Below are positions 35,101-47,902 of a DNA stretch of 64,000 nucleotides, one piece after another. This stretch comes from Whalleya microplaca. Its lineage: Eukaryota; Ascomycota; Sordariomycetes; Xylariales; Xylariaceae. The translations under genes and the position numbers were made by a program. The stretch covers positions 1-64,000 of the forward strand of contig MU385776.1 in assembly GCA_022497155.1 (NCBI GenBank), written 5' to 3'. The notes under the pieces are model-generated. The model made no database searches, was not told where the DNA came from, and saw only the letters and a list, made by a program, of their open reading frames with translations. Within the stretch, counting starts at the first letter, position 1. The number at the start of each line of letters is the position of its first letter.

Positions 35101-38100
35101 AAGTCCAAACAGACATTCAGAGCAACTTCACAACTTGAGAAAGCCGTGCTGCCGATCAGAACGCCCATTCGGTTGACCACTCTTTGGGCGTCGTCGGGGT
35201 TTATGATGAGATCCGAATCGAATAACTCTCGGATTAAGCAACGACAGAGAATAAGCTCTTCGTTAGATAATTCTAAGAATTGGTCTAAGAACGAAGTAGA
35301 GACGAGACCGACTTGGCCGGCATCTTGATATAGAGTATAAAAGAAACGCAATCTCTGAGCGGTGTCAACACAGAAAGCCTCCGCTTGTAGACTGATATAT
35401 GACTCGACTCGAGAAACATCGAAAGACTTTGAAGATGTATTTGTCCAATTTTCCTTGGATTCAAATTCGTCATCTATATCCATAGGGTCATCAGGGTGGT
35501 TAGGTGATTGTCTGCTAGCTCGTGTGCGAAAGGACTCCGATAGTTCGAAGAAGAATTGGTGAAGGTACTTCCATCCCTTGGCTAAGTGGCTTAACTCAGT
35601 AGTCGACAAAGCTGGCATGTAGGGCCGAATTGACTTAAGAATACAGTCATGGAGAAGTTGGCTCTCGTATGAACTCGAGACGGCGGATAGAACGCTCTTG
35701 AGTATCTCAAACAAGGAACGCTCAATCTCTTGTGATTGTCGGGTGTTCACCTCCATCATTTCAGGGAGTATGAAAGCACCGACAATCAAGTAGGAAGTGA
35801 CACTATGAAGTCTTTCGGGAGTAATTTGGGTTGCACCATCTCCCCGTTTAGTCCAAGACTCGCATAAAGTCCTGATTTCCTCGAGCTTTGGGCAGAAATG
35901 TTCAGTAACCAATTTCTTCGTGCCATGGGCGTTCGTGGTATCGGTGAGTAGTGTGGCCGAAGAAGTGTGCGGTTGTTGCTTTTTCAACCCAGTGGACGGC
36001 CTACAAGTACCAGGATCGAGCAAAAGAAGGTATCTCACTAGGCTGTCGCGTTCATAAAGTAGACCAAGGGTCTCACCGATCGGCCCCGAGATGGTTTGAG
36101 ATGGGGTAGCCAGCGTCATTTCCTGGGCACCCCAAGCAGCTCTTATTAGATTGAGGATATCCAATGGCGTTACATGATTACAGTAAGATGATATGAAGGC
36201 TGCATCGGCTACAGTCACAGAATAGTCAGCTTTGCAACGACCTTGAGGCTTGCAACATCCACTCACCAGGGTCCCATCTGAAGAACATCCAGCGAACTAC
36301 ATGATTGCAGGTGACATAACTTGCACTCGCGAGTTGAAAGTTGCGAAGATGAAGAAGCGCTGTCATTAGGACGAGAGAGGAATCCACCACGACAGCCGGC
36401 CCATTCACGTCGGCCGTCGTAACCATACTATTGATATCATCGGCAACATCACGGTAGGCCACCAGCTCATTCTGTATGATAGAATGGAGAAGAACGCTGG
36501 ATGCACGGCAGGTCCCCGTCATACTGACAGAGCGTACTGCTATTTGCCATAGTTGCTTCCAAAGTGCCGACAGAGAGCTATCAGTGGCAACGGTCTGAGA
36601 AGTGAGACTACTCAGAAGTAAGCGTCAGGTGCCCAGAACATGTATGCAAAACTAACCTTGCGCAAGCAATCATAGCCCATGTAGAAGTTTTGCTATCTTT
36701 GCTAGTAACCAGGCTCATTAAGACGGATAGGAGTTCCGACACCTCGTCAAGGCTGATCACTAATTCTGACACAAAGAAAGGTATAATCTGTAGAGCCGCA
36801 CATTGTATGGAACGATCGATAGACCGCAGTTTCTGGCGAAGGCGACTGAAATCAGTATTCGTTCGCAGCTTCTTGCGTGGTTGCTCGTCGTCCGTGGAGA
36901 CCTTATGCGATATCCGAGCACCTTTCCATATCAAGCATTCAACAAGAGCAAGAACATGAACCGTCGCCCAACCTGGTTCTCCATCAACGTTGAAAGGTCG
37001 CAAAGAAAACAGCAGCACGTGAAGGCCATTGCTACCCTGTGGTACAGCAGAAAATGACAGGTCGTCTTGCCGAAGCTGAGCACGCTCATCTCTTCTGGAA
37101 TACTCAGTCCAGAGTATTTCTGAAAGAGTCTCAACGTTTTCAAGGAGGGCCGGCGCGTTCTCCTGTTTGATCAGATACTCAAGTTGCAGATAGAGATTGA
37201 ATAGGAGCTTCAGTATCTCTATCCGAACACCGTTAATGAGTGCGTCATGTGTAGACGCTGTTCGCGTTTGCCACCATTGGCTGATGAGTGTCAATGAATC
37301 TAGAGCCAAAGAGTTCGCGAGGTCAGAATCATCTGTTTGAGTCGTTACAAGGAGTTTATTAATCAAGGCGAAGGCTAGTTGATGCAACTGGCTTATCCCA
37401 AGGGAGCGGAGCTGGAGAACTTGAACGACAGCAGAAGACACTTCTTTTGACCGTTCTAAAAGGGGCGCATTCGGGGTAGAGGCAAGATGCAGGAGGCATT
37501 GCAGGAGGTCCGGTAGGTTGCTACGCTGAACTCGGCCAGTATGACGCTGAGACGAACCTGTCGATCTAGGGGTCGAGAGAGACAGAGACATCGTTTGCCC
37601 CATGCCTGGCGCTGGCGATGCACGCGAAGGCCCCGAGTCTCTATCATTGCCCACTAAGTATAGGTTCAAAATATCGACTGCAAAGTCCACGCAAGTGAAC
37701 CAACCCTTGCCATCATGCATAGCAAGGAGTTCAGCATTAGCGGCATGGCTGAGGAGAGCAGCTAGTGCTTTGATGTAGTCTTGTATAAGAGGCGGTACCA
37801 AATCATCCTCGGAGTGTGGTAACGTTTGAGTAATGTGGTCAATGACAGCCATGACGGTCTTCCGCTTTATCGTGGAGGCACCGAGTTCCACGCCTAGGCG
37901 AAGCGCCTCTGCACATTTGACTAGTCTACTGGCAGCGGTGGTCTTGCTGCTATAATAGGCATGTTTCTCAGCCAATGCGCAACGAAAAAGCGCCTCAAAA
38001 GTCATATGATAGCTTTTGTCATCCAGGCTTGACCTAGGAACTGCTTAGTCTAGCTTGGAAGGGGCCATTTTGGAGAACTACTCACGAATGGGAAGCTTTG

Positions 38101-38337
38101 CCCTGTTCCTTGAATATATGGATCAAGTCTGTATGATACGAGTACCATGATTACTAGCTGAACACGATGATGTTCGGGTTTATACATAGACTTACCATCC
38201 AAACCAGTTGAACGAACTGTGCTATTGGCACTTTCAATCGCAACTGTTCCATATTAGCAACAGCCAGTGATGCCGTTGGTGTGCCTACCTCGGGCACCAT
38301 CCAAGGTGATTTTCTGGGTTCTTAGTCGTGGTGCCAT
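29158..38337 (-). CDS. tel1: ATM-type serine/threonine kinase Tel1
   Basis: Tel1/ATM is the PI3K-like kinase recruited by the MRN complex to double-strand breaks and telomeres. Eight exons: 38289-38337, 38196-38243, 38086-38128, 36657-38033, 36267-36607, 31741-36208, 29233-31694 and 29158-29177. They sum to 8808 nt, 2935 residues, the usual size for fungal Tel1. The first three small exons code the TAN region start (MAPRLRTQKITLDGAR, then VRSTGLDDLIHIFKEQ). HEAT-like helices and the FAT region follow. Kinase motifs: GGNDDLRQDAIMEQVF, catalytic LGDRHGHNIL, metal-binding HIDLGVAFE and activation segment RDIVDGMGI...GVFRRCCE. The 20-nt last exon completes the FATC end LAVLYSGWAAYA. Introns are 45-67 nt. 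Without splicing the N-terminus and FATC end are lost. It shares a 1.06-kb divergent promoter with Nup192. Confidence 0.97.
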
Positions 38338-39401
38338 TTCGTCGCGTGTGCCTCATTTGCTAGTTAATAGCAGATCGAAACACATGAGATGAAGGGATCA
38401 ATTGTATTGGCGTATATTTCGCCACAGGAAAGGCATCAACGACCCGGATGTAGGCTTAAATCTACTATAACGCATTTCTTTACCGTCCCGAGTTCTCGTG
38501 AAGCAGCATTGCCTTACTCTCGACACGGGAAAAGAGAAAGGGTGCATCAGAGAGTCAATCAAGTAAATTAATCAGCCTTGGTTACCAACTAGAAATCAAT
38601 AGGTTCCGGGTGGATTCTGGCAAGACCTGGGAGTCAAACTCATAAGTATGACTAGGGAAAAGGTTGAAAATGATAAGTCAACTTTCAAGTCAGTGCGGTT
38701 GTTATCTAGACAGTGTATTTCCAAGACCTGAGATCGTCCATGTTAGAAAATGCTTGGTTGCCTTCAATTTATAAGGCAGCCTTTGATTGCACTTGTTTTG
38801 GCCGAATATTTACGGTAGGTCGCGGAGCTGAGACGAGGCTGGGAGGCTGGTCTCCAAAATGATCAAGGCAAACTTGAACTACCTAAATATCGCCGGCAGA
38901 ACCTTTCACCGCCCTTGACCGCCTTGTGAATTTGTTGACTTTCCAGTCGCTACATATGTACATGTATGTTAGGTACGGTTTACAGATCCGTATTCTGTAC
39001 TGCAGTTCGGAATACTTTAGGTTAGGTACATTCTGTAGGTAACTGTAGGTACGTATTTTACCGGAACCAATCACTGTAGCTCCCGCTGTCAGGAAGCTCC
39101 CTCTCTACATGTAGCAGCAGAAAGTGGGTAGGTAGCTTGACACGTCTGGTAACCACCACCTGCACCTACTGTTACTTACCTCTGCAGCTTTGGTCTCGTG
39201 TAATTTTTTGAGACTGCTTCATCCCATCTGCCTTTGCGCCTTTCCGCCTTTCCACCTTTCCTGCCTCACACAAAGGAACGTAAACATAATTGCAGCAGCG
39301 CATGCACACAGCCACTACAGTTCTTGCCCTGCGTATTGCTTTCCATTCCCCCTTCCCCTCCGAGCTGCGCGCAACGATGCGATAGGATTTGAGAACCAAC
39401 A
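38338..39401. promoter_or_regulatory. Divergent promoter region Tel1/Nup192
   Basis: 1064 bp between start codons on opposite strands. The half near Nup192 is CT-rich (39215-39365), as often seen upstream of fungal housekeeping genes. TAGGTA motifs cluster at 38970-39060. No specific site is called. Confidence 0.5.
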
Positions 39402-42400
39402 ATGGCGGACGATGGCATTGTGGAAGCTTTGCAGGCTCTTCACAGAGAACTGGACATAGTATCCGAGGCGCTGAAAGACGATCGCGAGGACGGTGGCCGG
39501 TCATTACTAGCCGGGCTTTCGCAGTCCCCCTTGTTGGAGGCAGTGAAGGACAAGTTCAAGGGCTTGCTAGAGAAGCCGGGAAGGAGAAAAGACAGTCGAG
39601 ATGCTGTGCTGTCGGGTTGGTTTTGCTCGTTCTTGCTCTGACCATTTATTTTGCTGACGGGTTACCTACAGGCAAGGTCACGTTTTCCGATGAGGAGTGG
39701 AACCTGAACAGAGACTTCCAAGAGGTTGCTTTGCAGGTCGCCGATGAGATCGATTTAGACGAGGTCGAAGCAGCCAAGCTAGCACTACTTGCCGAAGACG
39801 ACGAGACTGCGCTGGGACGTTCAAGGAAAGAATGCGCCATTATTCGGTTCCATCAGTACAGGAAGTACTTGCTTAATTGCATGCTGTTGCTTCTCGAGCT
39901 GTCGAAAGAGGAGGAGGAGCTGCTCGATCAGGACAACGGCGATGACCTTGGCTACCTGAGTCAATACGTCGATGTGAATATTCTTCGGGGGACTCCCCCT
40001 GACCCTACAGACCACAAGCCTCTGCCGAGGTTCGTGCCGGCATGCGTGGCCACCATGCACGACATCAGAGTGTGGCTCCGAAGGCTATCCGAGCAAGTCA
40101 CAAGTGCTTCGGTGCTGGGCCGCGCTGATGAACTACAGTTTCAAGAAACTGTCGAGTTCACTCACATAAGCTTGATCCAACAGCATGAACTCCTTTCCGT
40201 GATTCTCTGCTACGCAATTGAAAAGCGCAAGGCAGATCAACAAGACTTCGTTGACTTCATCCGAATTTTTAGACAAGCTACTCGATATGACACTTCTATA
40301 GGTGTGTTTTCGAAACTCTGCGTTGTCTTCAATATCTATATGTTCGTAACTAACTTCGGCAGCGCATCTCGTGCCTGTGCTCGGCACCTACATCACAAAT
40401 TTTGGCTCTACGGAAGGCAGTGGGAGTGTGGAGCAGGCGAGAGTATTGAACGATATCGTCTGTCAACAATCCGATAACGACACACAACTGTTGCCATTCC
40501 TTAATGCCGCGGTCAGAGCCTGGTGGGTTGCTGAATACAGCGGTTGGTACATGGAGGATGCAGCTGGCTCGAGTCTCCCTGATATTGATATTGACGAAGG
40601 TAGGAATCCCTTCCAACTCTTGCTTATCGAGTCGACTAATGAATAGTAAAGAGGACAAGCAAAGGGCCAAGCAACTTACAGATGCCCTGAAGGAGGGTGC
40701 TTTCGATTTTATGCTCTCTGTTGTGGTTGATGTCAGAGCATCGGAATGGGACCACCCTACTCGAAAATATTTAAGGCAATGGCTTCGGAAAAGAACGCCT
40801 ACTCTCCCGCCAGACACCATTCCATTTTCTGCATCTTTGCAGGATCGTCTGGCTGCGAAGCTAGAGACATTCGTAGATGCCTTCATCTCTAATATGCCTG
40901 ACGTCCTCCGAAGGCTGAAAATCGAGGAGGATGAGCAACGTCAGACCAGCCAGACCCAAGAAGATTTCGACCTGGAAAGGTTTCTTCTCATCATCGCATA
41001 CTCTTTCGAAGGCCGCCCCGAAGCTGCAGATGCCTTCTGGGGGGATCCCGAAAATAATCTGGCAGGATTCCTACAGTGGGCGTCTCGGAGAGCAACCACG
41101 CCCGTGCAAGCCGCATTTTGCGAGATGCTCCAGTCTCTCTCCGAGGATTCCCAATCTGCTACTTACGCACATGAGTTCCTTTTGGATGAAGGGCATCAAA
41201 TTCGAAAACCGACTTCTATCACATGGGTTCACATTTTCGGTGAGCTAGAATTTTTCGCGCAGATGGGTAGGGAAAAGCCGACCACCTCTCAGCTCAGCAT
41301 TCACAGAGCTGGGAAGCTTCATAATGAGCAAGCTGAAACTGAACCGGAGCAAATGACTATGCTGGAATCTTATCTACGGCTGATGGCAAAACTTGCCATC
41401 CAAAGCGAGCCCGCGCGGGTTTTTCTGGTTGAAATGCCAAAGGCCAGATTGATTGAAACGCTATTCCAGATCGTCAGCAGCCAGGTAGCGCCTCGGATTA
41501 GGGCGTGTGCATTCCAAGCACTAAGCGCTCTAGTCCTTCGAAAGAGCATCAATCAGAGCCATGGTATGTGGCAATACCTAGAATCGTGTCTTACGGGATA
41601 CTTCATGTCACCTACCTCAAATAGGACCTTGGCTTCTTCGACGGCCCCCCCGCCTTCCTCCTTCTATATGGAGGCTCTCTTCCAAGAAATGAGTTCAAAC
41701 ATTGACGACACTAGTGCCTTCATTCAGTTCATGGTTATTTTGGCAAGACTTCCTGAAGGGTATGGCCCGTTGAATGATGTATTGCCGTTTCCTGAAGATC
41801 TTGGTGCCTCCAGTCGGATGCGCTCTGGCATCGAGCCGTACATCGACTTCAGTCTAGGGCATATGTTCTCCACAAAGGCCCAGGAGACTGTAGAAGCATT
41901 GCAACAGAGAATACTCCGATTGTGTTGCCTAGACCTTGCACTTACCTGTCTTGCTTCTTTTAATGAAGACTTGATCGTCTTCAGCAATAAGACCAACATA
42001 GCTGTCGATTCTGCTATTCAAACAACGGACCTTGAAACCTATGTTACTCTCCATCCATTTGCTAGGGTCATGGAATGGATGTTTGACAGTAAGTTCATGA
42101 AAGGCATTCTGGTTACTATACACCAAAGTCCAGCGGATGTTGGAAAGGCAGCACCAGACTCGCCTCTCATTCTTGGCGTTCTACGTGCTGTCGAGCTTGT
42201 CTCGAAGGCACTAGATCTTCAGGCCACCTATGTCGACCTGGTCCGTCCAATTGTGAAGCCCCAGAATCGCACACAGAGTCGATCACCATTTATTCCCAGC
42301 CCGAATGGAGCATACTCTTCGATTGAAGATGGTCTTATAACTAGTTTGACGTTGATATCCGACCTTGGCGGCTACTGCGGCATAGGACATCCAGATTTAA

Positions 42401-44794
42401 CCTTGGCCAGCTTAAAGCTTCTAGAGACGATCTCTTCGTCGCCTAGGATCATCTCAGCCTGGCACGCGGGTCCTACAAGACAGTCTCAACGTAACAAGGC
42501 CATCGTGGCTCTAGAGGAGCAGGGTGATTCAGCGACCATAGCAGGGACGTTCATCGCCGAATTCAGGACTCCTCTAGATTTTCACAGACAGGCCGATTCT
42601 CCAGAATACTTGACCAAAGTTTATATTCTTGATTTCCTTTACTCTTGTTTACAGGCCAACCCCAATCGCCCTACAATAGCTCACCTTCTCCTTGGTTTCC
42701 GTTGCAAAGCTACTACACTCGAGATAGAGCCTGGCAGCGCATTCGATCAAAGGTCGGCGTTGTTTCATACTTTATTACCTGTGATTCTAGAGGTATCCGC
42801 TAGGAACGAGGAAGGTGTGATGCTTCAATGGCTTGTTACCCTAAAGTACAAAGTCATGCGGATCCTCAAAATCCTTTGGAGTTCACCATTGTCTGCAGGC
42901 ATCGTTCTTGACGACCTGCGAGACAATGACTTCTTATTTCATCTCTTAATGCAAGGCCTTGTTGCTGAACAAGGCTTCATCTGGGATGGGTACGAGGCGG
43001 ACGGCCCGGATTTCCTGACAAGGAATGCGGCTCAGGGATACGTCGACTATCTCTCCATCAGAGCTATGGCTCTCGAGTATATTACTCGGGAGCTTTGTAG
43101 CGTCTCCCATGGCCAAACACCGGGCCTGAAGCGGCGGATCTTTGATGCACTGGGAGGTCAGATCAGAGTCGACGGCTTAGAAGCGATACCAGTACCGTCA
43201 GTATTCGAGTTTCACGATTCCTTGCCCCAAGAGAGCTTGTTCGCTACTCCTCCGCCCGATTTGGATAAGTATAGAGGCCTCGACTTGAGGCCATGCTTAG
43301 AAGAGGATGACGACTCGAATCTAGTCTACAACCTAGACAAGGTTCAAGAAATCCTGCTTTTGAGGCGCAGTGAAGCTCAGTCTTCGAATCAGATTGTTTT
43401 ACAGCAGGATGCTACAGCTATGGAGACAGAAGAAGAGACCTTGTTGCTGTATCTGGTCTACCTCAACCGATTCGTGCAAGTCAAATCGTATAGTCACAAA
43501 GTTCTGAAGGCGTGGACTAAACTCTTGACGGTGATGACCGACTGCAATGACTTTAAAGGTACAAATAAGGTCTCGTTCATCTTACAAACACTACAGGCGA
43601 CGCTTCCGAGCCTCGAAATGCATGGTTCAGAAAACCCTGATGCCGCTTACGAGCTAGCCCAGCTTGCTAGAGTGCTGTTATTCGAACTAGATTTTACGAC
43701 AATGACTTCAACTGATAAGCAGAATCGGGCGGTCGAGAACTTGATCAGCGATAAGCTTTTCCAACTCTTGGAGATCTGTCTGAATGCGATTGCGAAGTGG
43801 GCGGGCAACCAAGAACTCCGGACAGTCTATTACAGCATCTGCTACCGCCACTTGACTGGACTCGTGGATCACGGATCGGGAGTCCTACCAGGTCTCAGAA
43901 AGACAGCTAAGACGATACAAGCGTTCGGTGAAAAGCTGCTTAACGTTGTCTGCGATGATGCATTTGGCGGAGACCCGGGGTGTCAGTCTGCCGCCTTGGT
44001 TCTCCTGGGAACGCTGGTTCAGCTTGGGAAACAGGAGAACGATAACTATGTGGTGGAGACACTTAACAAGCTGAACTTCATCGGCATACTAGTCGATTCT
44101 CTACGTGGTGTCCTGGAAGAATGGGAGAGTGCCAATCAGTCAGGTAAGCATCGCGCCTTGGTCATCGTCAATTCAAACTAACCTTATAACTATGATTTGC
44201 AGGAACTTTGAATGAGCAGCACTACTTAGACGCGAAGCTGGCCCTCCTACTACAGCTGTGCCAGACGCGCAGTGGTGCAAAGAATGTTCTACACGCGAAC
44301 CTATTCCGCGCCATCGAGCAGTCCGGGTTGTTCAGAGTAGACCCCGAATTGCAAGTTGATTCTGCGGATCATAAGGCACTAGAAAGACATTATACCCTCC
44401 TGGTCAAGGTGTCCCAGATCATCGGTGCCGCAATTGTCAGTCGAGGGTCACACAACGTGTTACAAGGCAGACGTTTCTTGACCGAGCACAGGATGCTTGT
44501 GATGCACGTACTCAAGCGGTCGGCGGGGATTGGGGCTGGGGCTGGGGTTGGGAAGATGGACGGGATGCTTTCGGATCGCATTAATGAATTGGCTGAGGCG
44601 TTTATGGTCCTCATCACTGCGACCGGGTTTTTAGAGGTGAGTTTATCTACTATGTGACAGCCTTCCCGACTAGATCGCACAGCATCAGGCTATGTTCCGC
44701 TTCCCGTTTCTTAGGCTGACTTTGATATCAAACACAGTTCGAGAGCTCAGGCCATACTGAGGACACAAGAACGGCGCCAATCGTGTTCCACTAG
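39402..44794 (+). CDS. NUP192: Nuclear pore inner-ring nucleoporin Nup192
   Basis: Nup192 (Nup205 in animals) is a large alpha-helical scaffold of the inner ring of the nuclear pore and binds Nic96 and Nup53. Six exons: 39402-39615, 39672-40301, 40363-40599, 40652-44143, 44203-44636 and 44738-44794; introns 56, 61, 52, 59 and 101 nt; 5064 nt, 1687 residues. This is close to the size of other filamentous-fungal Nup192 proteins. The N-terminus MADDGIVEALQALHRELDIVSEAL, segments such as FSDEEWNLNRDFQEVALQVAD, LGYLSQYVDVNIL and AFWGDPENNLAGFLQWASRR, and long amphipathic helices throughout support the call. The last exon ends FESSGHTEDTRTAPIVFH. The start at 39402 is preferred over the upstream frame from 39389 because it gives the conserved N-terminus and is joined in phase by the first intron. 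Confidence 0.93.
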
Positions 44795-46007
44795 GGATAA
44801 CACAGCATAGTATACAAGCCTAGCTGATGTCAGACTACGAATAAGAATTGATCCGAGGCCGAGAGTGAAACATGTCTCTTCGGCGGCAGGGCGGCCGTGA
44901 AGGCTTAGTTAAACCTAAAGCCACCAGTAGCGTGATGTAAATGTGCTTTTTCTAGGAGAGCGACAGAGCGACTTGATAGTCGCGTGCTCGTGGCGGTGGC
45001 TGTTCTCGAGCTTGCAGATGCTGCAAGTAGGATGCAAATAATGATAGTTCGATTTGTGGGCTGGAATTTGCCTAGAAGGCTTTTATGGATTCTTTGCCTT
45101 GTTTTGCCACACAGCTGCGATATATAGACCAGTCGTGATTGGCTAGGCGCATCTGTGATCTGTCGAAGGAATTACTCATACCAGCTGTTAGATTTGAAGG
45201 GTACCAGGGGTACGTGGATGCTGGGGTCCTTTGGCCTTTCTTGGCAGTCCAGGGCAGCGTTTTCCCCCGGACCCTTACTTAACTAAGAAGCTCGAGAACT
45301 TCCTCGGTTCGCCCCTCTTGCGACTGAACTCTTGGGGCACTCTGGGCACACGCTGGGTAGTCTGGGCAATCTGGGCATCTCGGTCTAATGAGATCACTGA
45401 GATAAGTCATTCGGCCCTGGTACGCCCTCTTGATATGAGAGCCAGTGCTCTCTGCAAGTCCTTGATGAAGAGTTTATGATAACCTCCTCAACATATTGCT
45501 GTGGCTTGTATTGCTCACGATTTCTCTACCGAGCTTGATCAAGAGGGATAAGACATTGGATGTGCGCGTTGTTTTAGACCTAGGCTGACGAGGGCATCCC
45601 AGAAGTCTGGATATCTCACGCGACTGACTCGCAACCTAGACAGGTAAGGGTCGCCAAGGCTTAGCTACGGCCAGCTTCGGTCAATGATATGCACCTGTTG
45701 TAGGATTTGGAAAGATAAGACGGAGAATCCGTTGGTGGTGATGTTACATACCTTGGCAATTTAAGCTTGGCTGCATAGCACCCATAAGCCTAGCAGCATA
45801 CTTATAACTGAGCCACTCCCCAGGTTTGGGGTCAGTAACTCTTTGATCTGCATCACGGGATTGGACACGATATTTACTTGACTTTTGTGTCGTTTTTCGT
45901 TGGTCGCTTTTAAGGTTCACCCGCCTTCGTCCGCGTTCGAACCGTCGCTTAATATCATTGAGTAGTTGTTTGGAGTCGACACACGGATTTGGACATCGCA
46001 CACCACC
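44795..46007. promoter_or_regulatory. Upstream region of the amino acid permease
   Basis: 1.2 kb between the Nup192 stop and the permease start. It must contain the Nup192 3' UTR and the permease promoter. TCTGGGCA units recur at 45343-45388. No gene recognised. Confidence 0.5.
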
Positions 46008-47902
46008 ATGGACCAACATGGCATGGTTCAGAGGGCGTCCTCGTCCCGTTCCGGGGACAAGGAGAAAATAGCTTATACGGACGTGGATCTGGAGAACTCA
46101 CATGTGCGCGGCATCGAAACCTCGACCGAGACGGCGCTGCACCGCGGCCTCAAAGCTCGTCACATTACTATGATAGCCATTGGTGGCGCAATTGGAACTG
46201 GTCTCATTATCGGCACTGGCAAGGCTCTCGCGCAAGCCGGGCCGGGCTCCATCTTCATCTCGTACTCGATCGTCGGTTTTATCGTCTTCCTGGTCATGGC
46301 TGCGCTTGGTGAGATGGCCGCCTGGCTTCCGATGTCTGCTGGTTTTACTGGTTACGCTTCTCGCTTTTGTGATCCTTCGCTTGGTTTCGCCCTTGGTTGG
46401 ACGTGAGTTAAAACCCCTTACATTACACCCCTCGTTGCGACTTGATTTTGAGTTTGCGTGGCTTCTGAAGCCGTTATTTTGGCATATTGACCGGTTCAAG
46501 CTAACCATGTATGTCACATTCTTAGTTACTGGATTAAATACATTATTGTCACACCTAATCAGCTTACGGCCGCTGCATTGGTCATCCAGTATTGGGTACC
46601 TCGAGAGCGAGTTAATCCGGGTGTCTGGATTACCATATTCCTAATTGCCATTATCACGATCAACTATTTCGGTATTCGATTCTTCGGTGAATTCGAGTTT
46701 TGGCTATCGAGTTTCAAAGTCCTTGTGATTGTGGGAGTCATTATCTTGACTCTGGTCATCGCGGCCGGCGGCGCAGATGGACAACCAAAGGGTTTCCAGT
46801 ATTGGAATGATCCTGGGTAAGTAATTTCGTAACCCTCTAGCAATGCGAACTATCAGGAACTTTCTGCTAACCACAGGAAAACAGTGCGTTTCGAGAATAT
46901 CTCGTCGGTGGAACCACCGGCAGATTTCTCGGTTTCTGGTCTACCATGGTCACAGCTACTTTCGCCTACTTGGGAACTGAATTGGTCGGAGTAACAGTTG
47001 GAGAGGCCCAGAACCCTCGCAAGACGATTCCCCGTGCTATCAGACTCACCTTCTACCGAATTGTGTTCTTTTATTGCATCAGCATTCTCCTGATCGGCAT
47101 GTGTGTGCCATACGACTCTGAGGACCTCGCTTTTGCGAACAACTCATCCGGTAACGCTAACGCCTCTCCATTCGTCGTCGCCATCAAGCTTGCTGGGATC
47201 CCGGTTCTCCCCCACATTCTCAATGCTTGTATCTTGCTGTTTGTCTTCTCAGCCGCCAACTCGGACCTATACATCGCTAGCCGAACCCTCTACGGTCTAT
47301 CATCCGACGGTTCGGCCCCAGCTCTCTTCCGAAAGACAAATGGTAACGGAGTTCCTCTGTACTCGCTCATCACCTCTGCGGCTTTCGCCCTCCTCGCCTA
47401 CCTGAACGTCTCTGATGACTCGAAGTCCGTGTTTACCCACTTCGTCAACCTCACCACCATTTTCGGTCTAATGACCTGGATTTCCATCCTCGTTACGCAC
47501 ATCTACTTTGTCAAGGCGCGACGCGCACAGGGCTTGGGCAACGAGATCATGCCGTACGTCGCGCCGCTGGGCCTGTATGGCTCCTACGGCGCGCTGTTCC
47601 TGTGCTGCCTGATCGCGCTGACGAAGAACTACGACGTCTTCTTCGGCGACTGGAACAAGAAGTACGCGACGTTCATCACGGGCTACCTCGGCATCCCGAT
47701 CTACCTGTGCCTCATCTTCGGTCACAAGCTGTGGACGAAGAGCAAGGGCATCCGCGCCCACGAGTGCGACTTCTACACCGGCAAGGACATCATCGACCGC
47801 GAAGAGGAGGAGTTCCTCGCCGCCCAGGCTGCCGCGAAGGCTGCGAAGCCCGAGGACGGCCGCAGTGTCTTCTATAGAAGATGGGTCTCATGGCTGTTCT
47901 AG
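46008..47902 (+). CDS. dip5: Amino acid permease, Dip5 (dicarboxylic amino acid) type
   Basis: A plasma-membrane proton symporter of the yeast amino acid transporter family; Dip5 carries glutamate and aspartate. Exons 46008-46402, 46526-46816 and 46885-47902 (introns 123 and 68 nt) give 567 residues. Features: hydrophilic N-terminal tail, first membrane segment with GGAIGTGLIIGTGKALAQAGP, LGEMAAWLPMSAGFTGYASRF, YWIKYIIVTPNQLTAAALVIQYW, NYFGIRFFGEFEFWLSS, and FAYLGTELVGVTVGEAQNPRKTIPRAI, together the pattern of about 12 membrane helices. The FGEFEFW and GTELVGVTVGEAQNP stretches are most like Dip5, but substrate specificity is inferred. The start in CACCATGG at 46008 is favoured; an in-frame ATG at 45966 would add 14 residues. 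The C-terminal 370 bp have GC-rich codons. Confidence 0.87.

Noticed and set aside
36242..36266. 25-nt intron in Tel1 joining Pro-Gly-Arg-Cys-Lys
   Set aside because: Too short for a spliceosomal intron. The same donor with the acceptor at 36209-36210 gives a normal 58-nt intron, a GCTGAC branch site and the correct frame.
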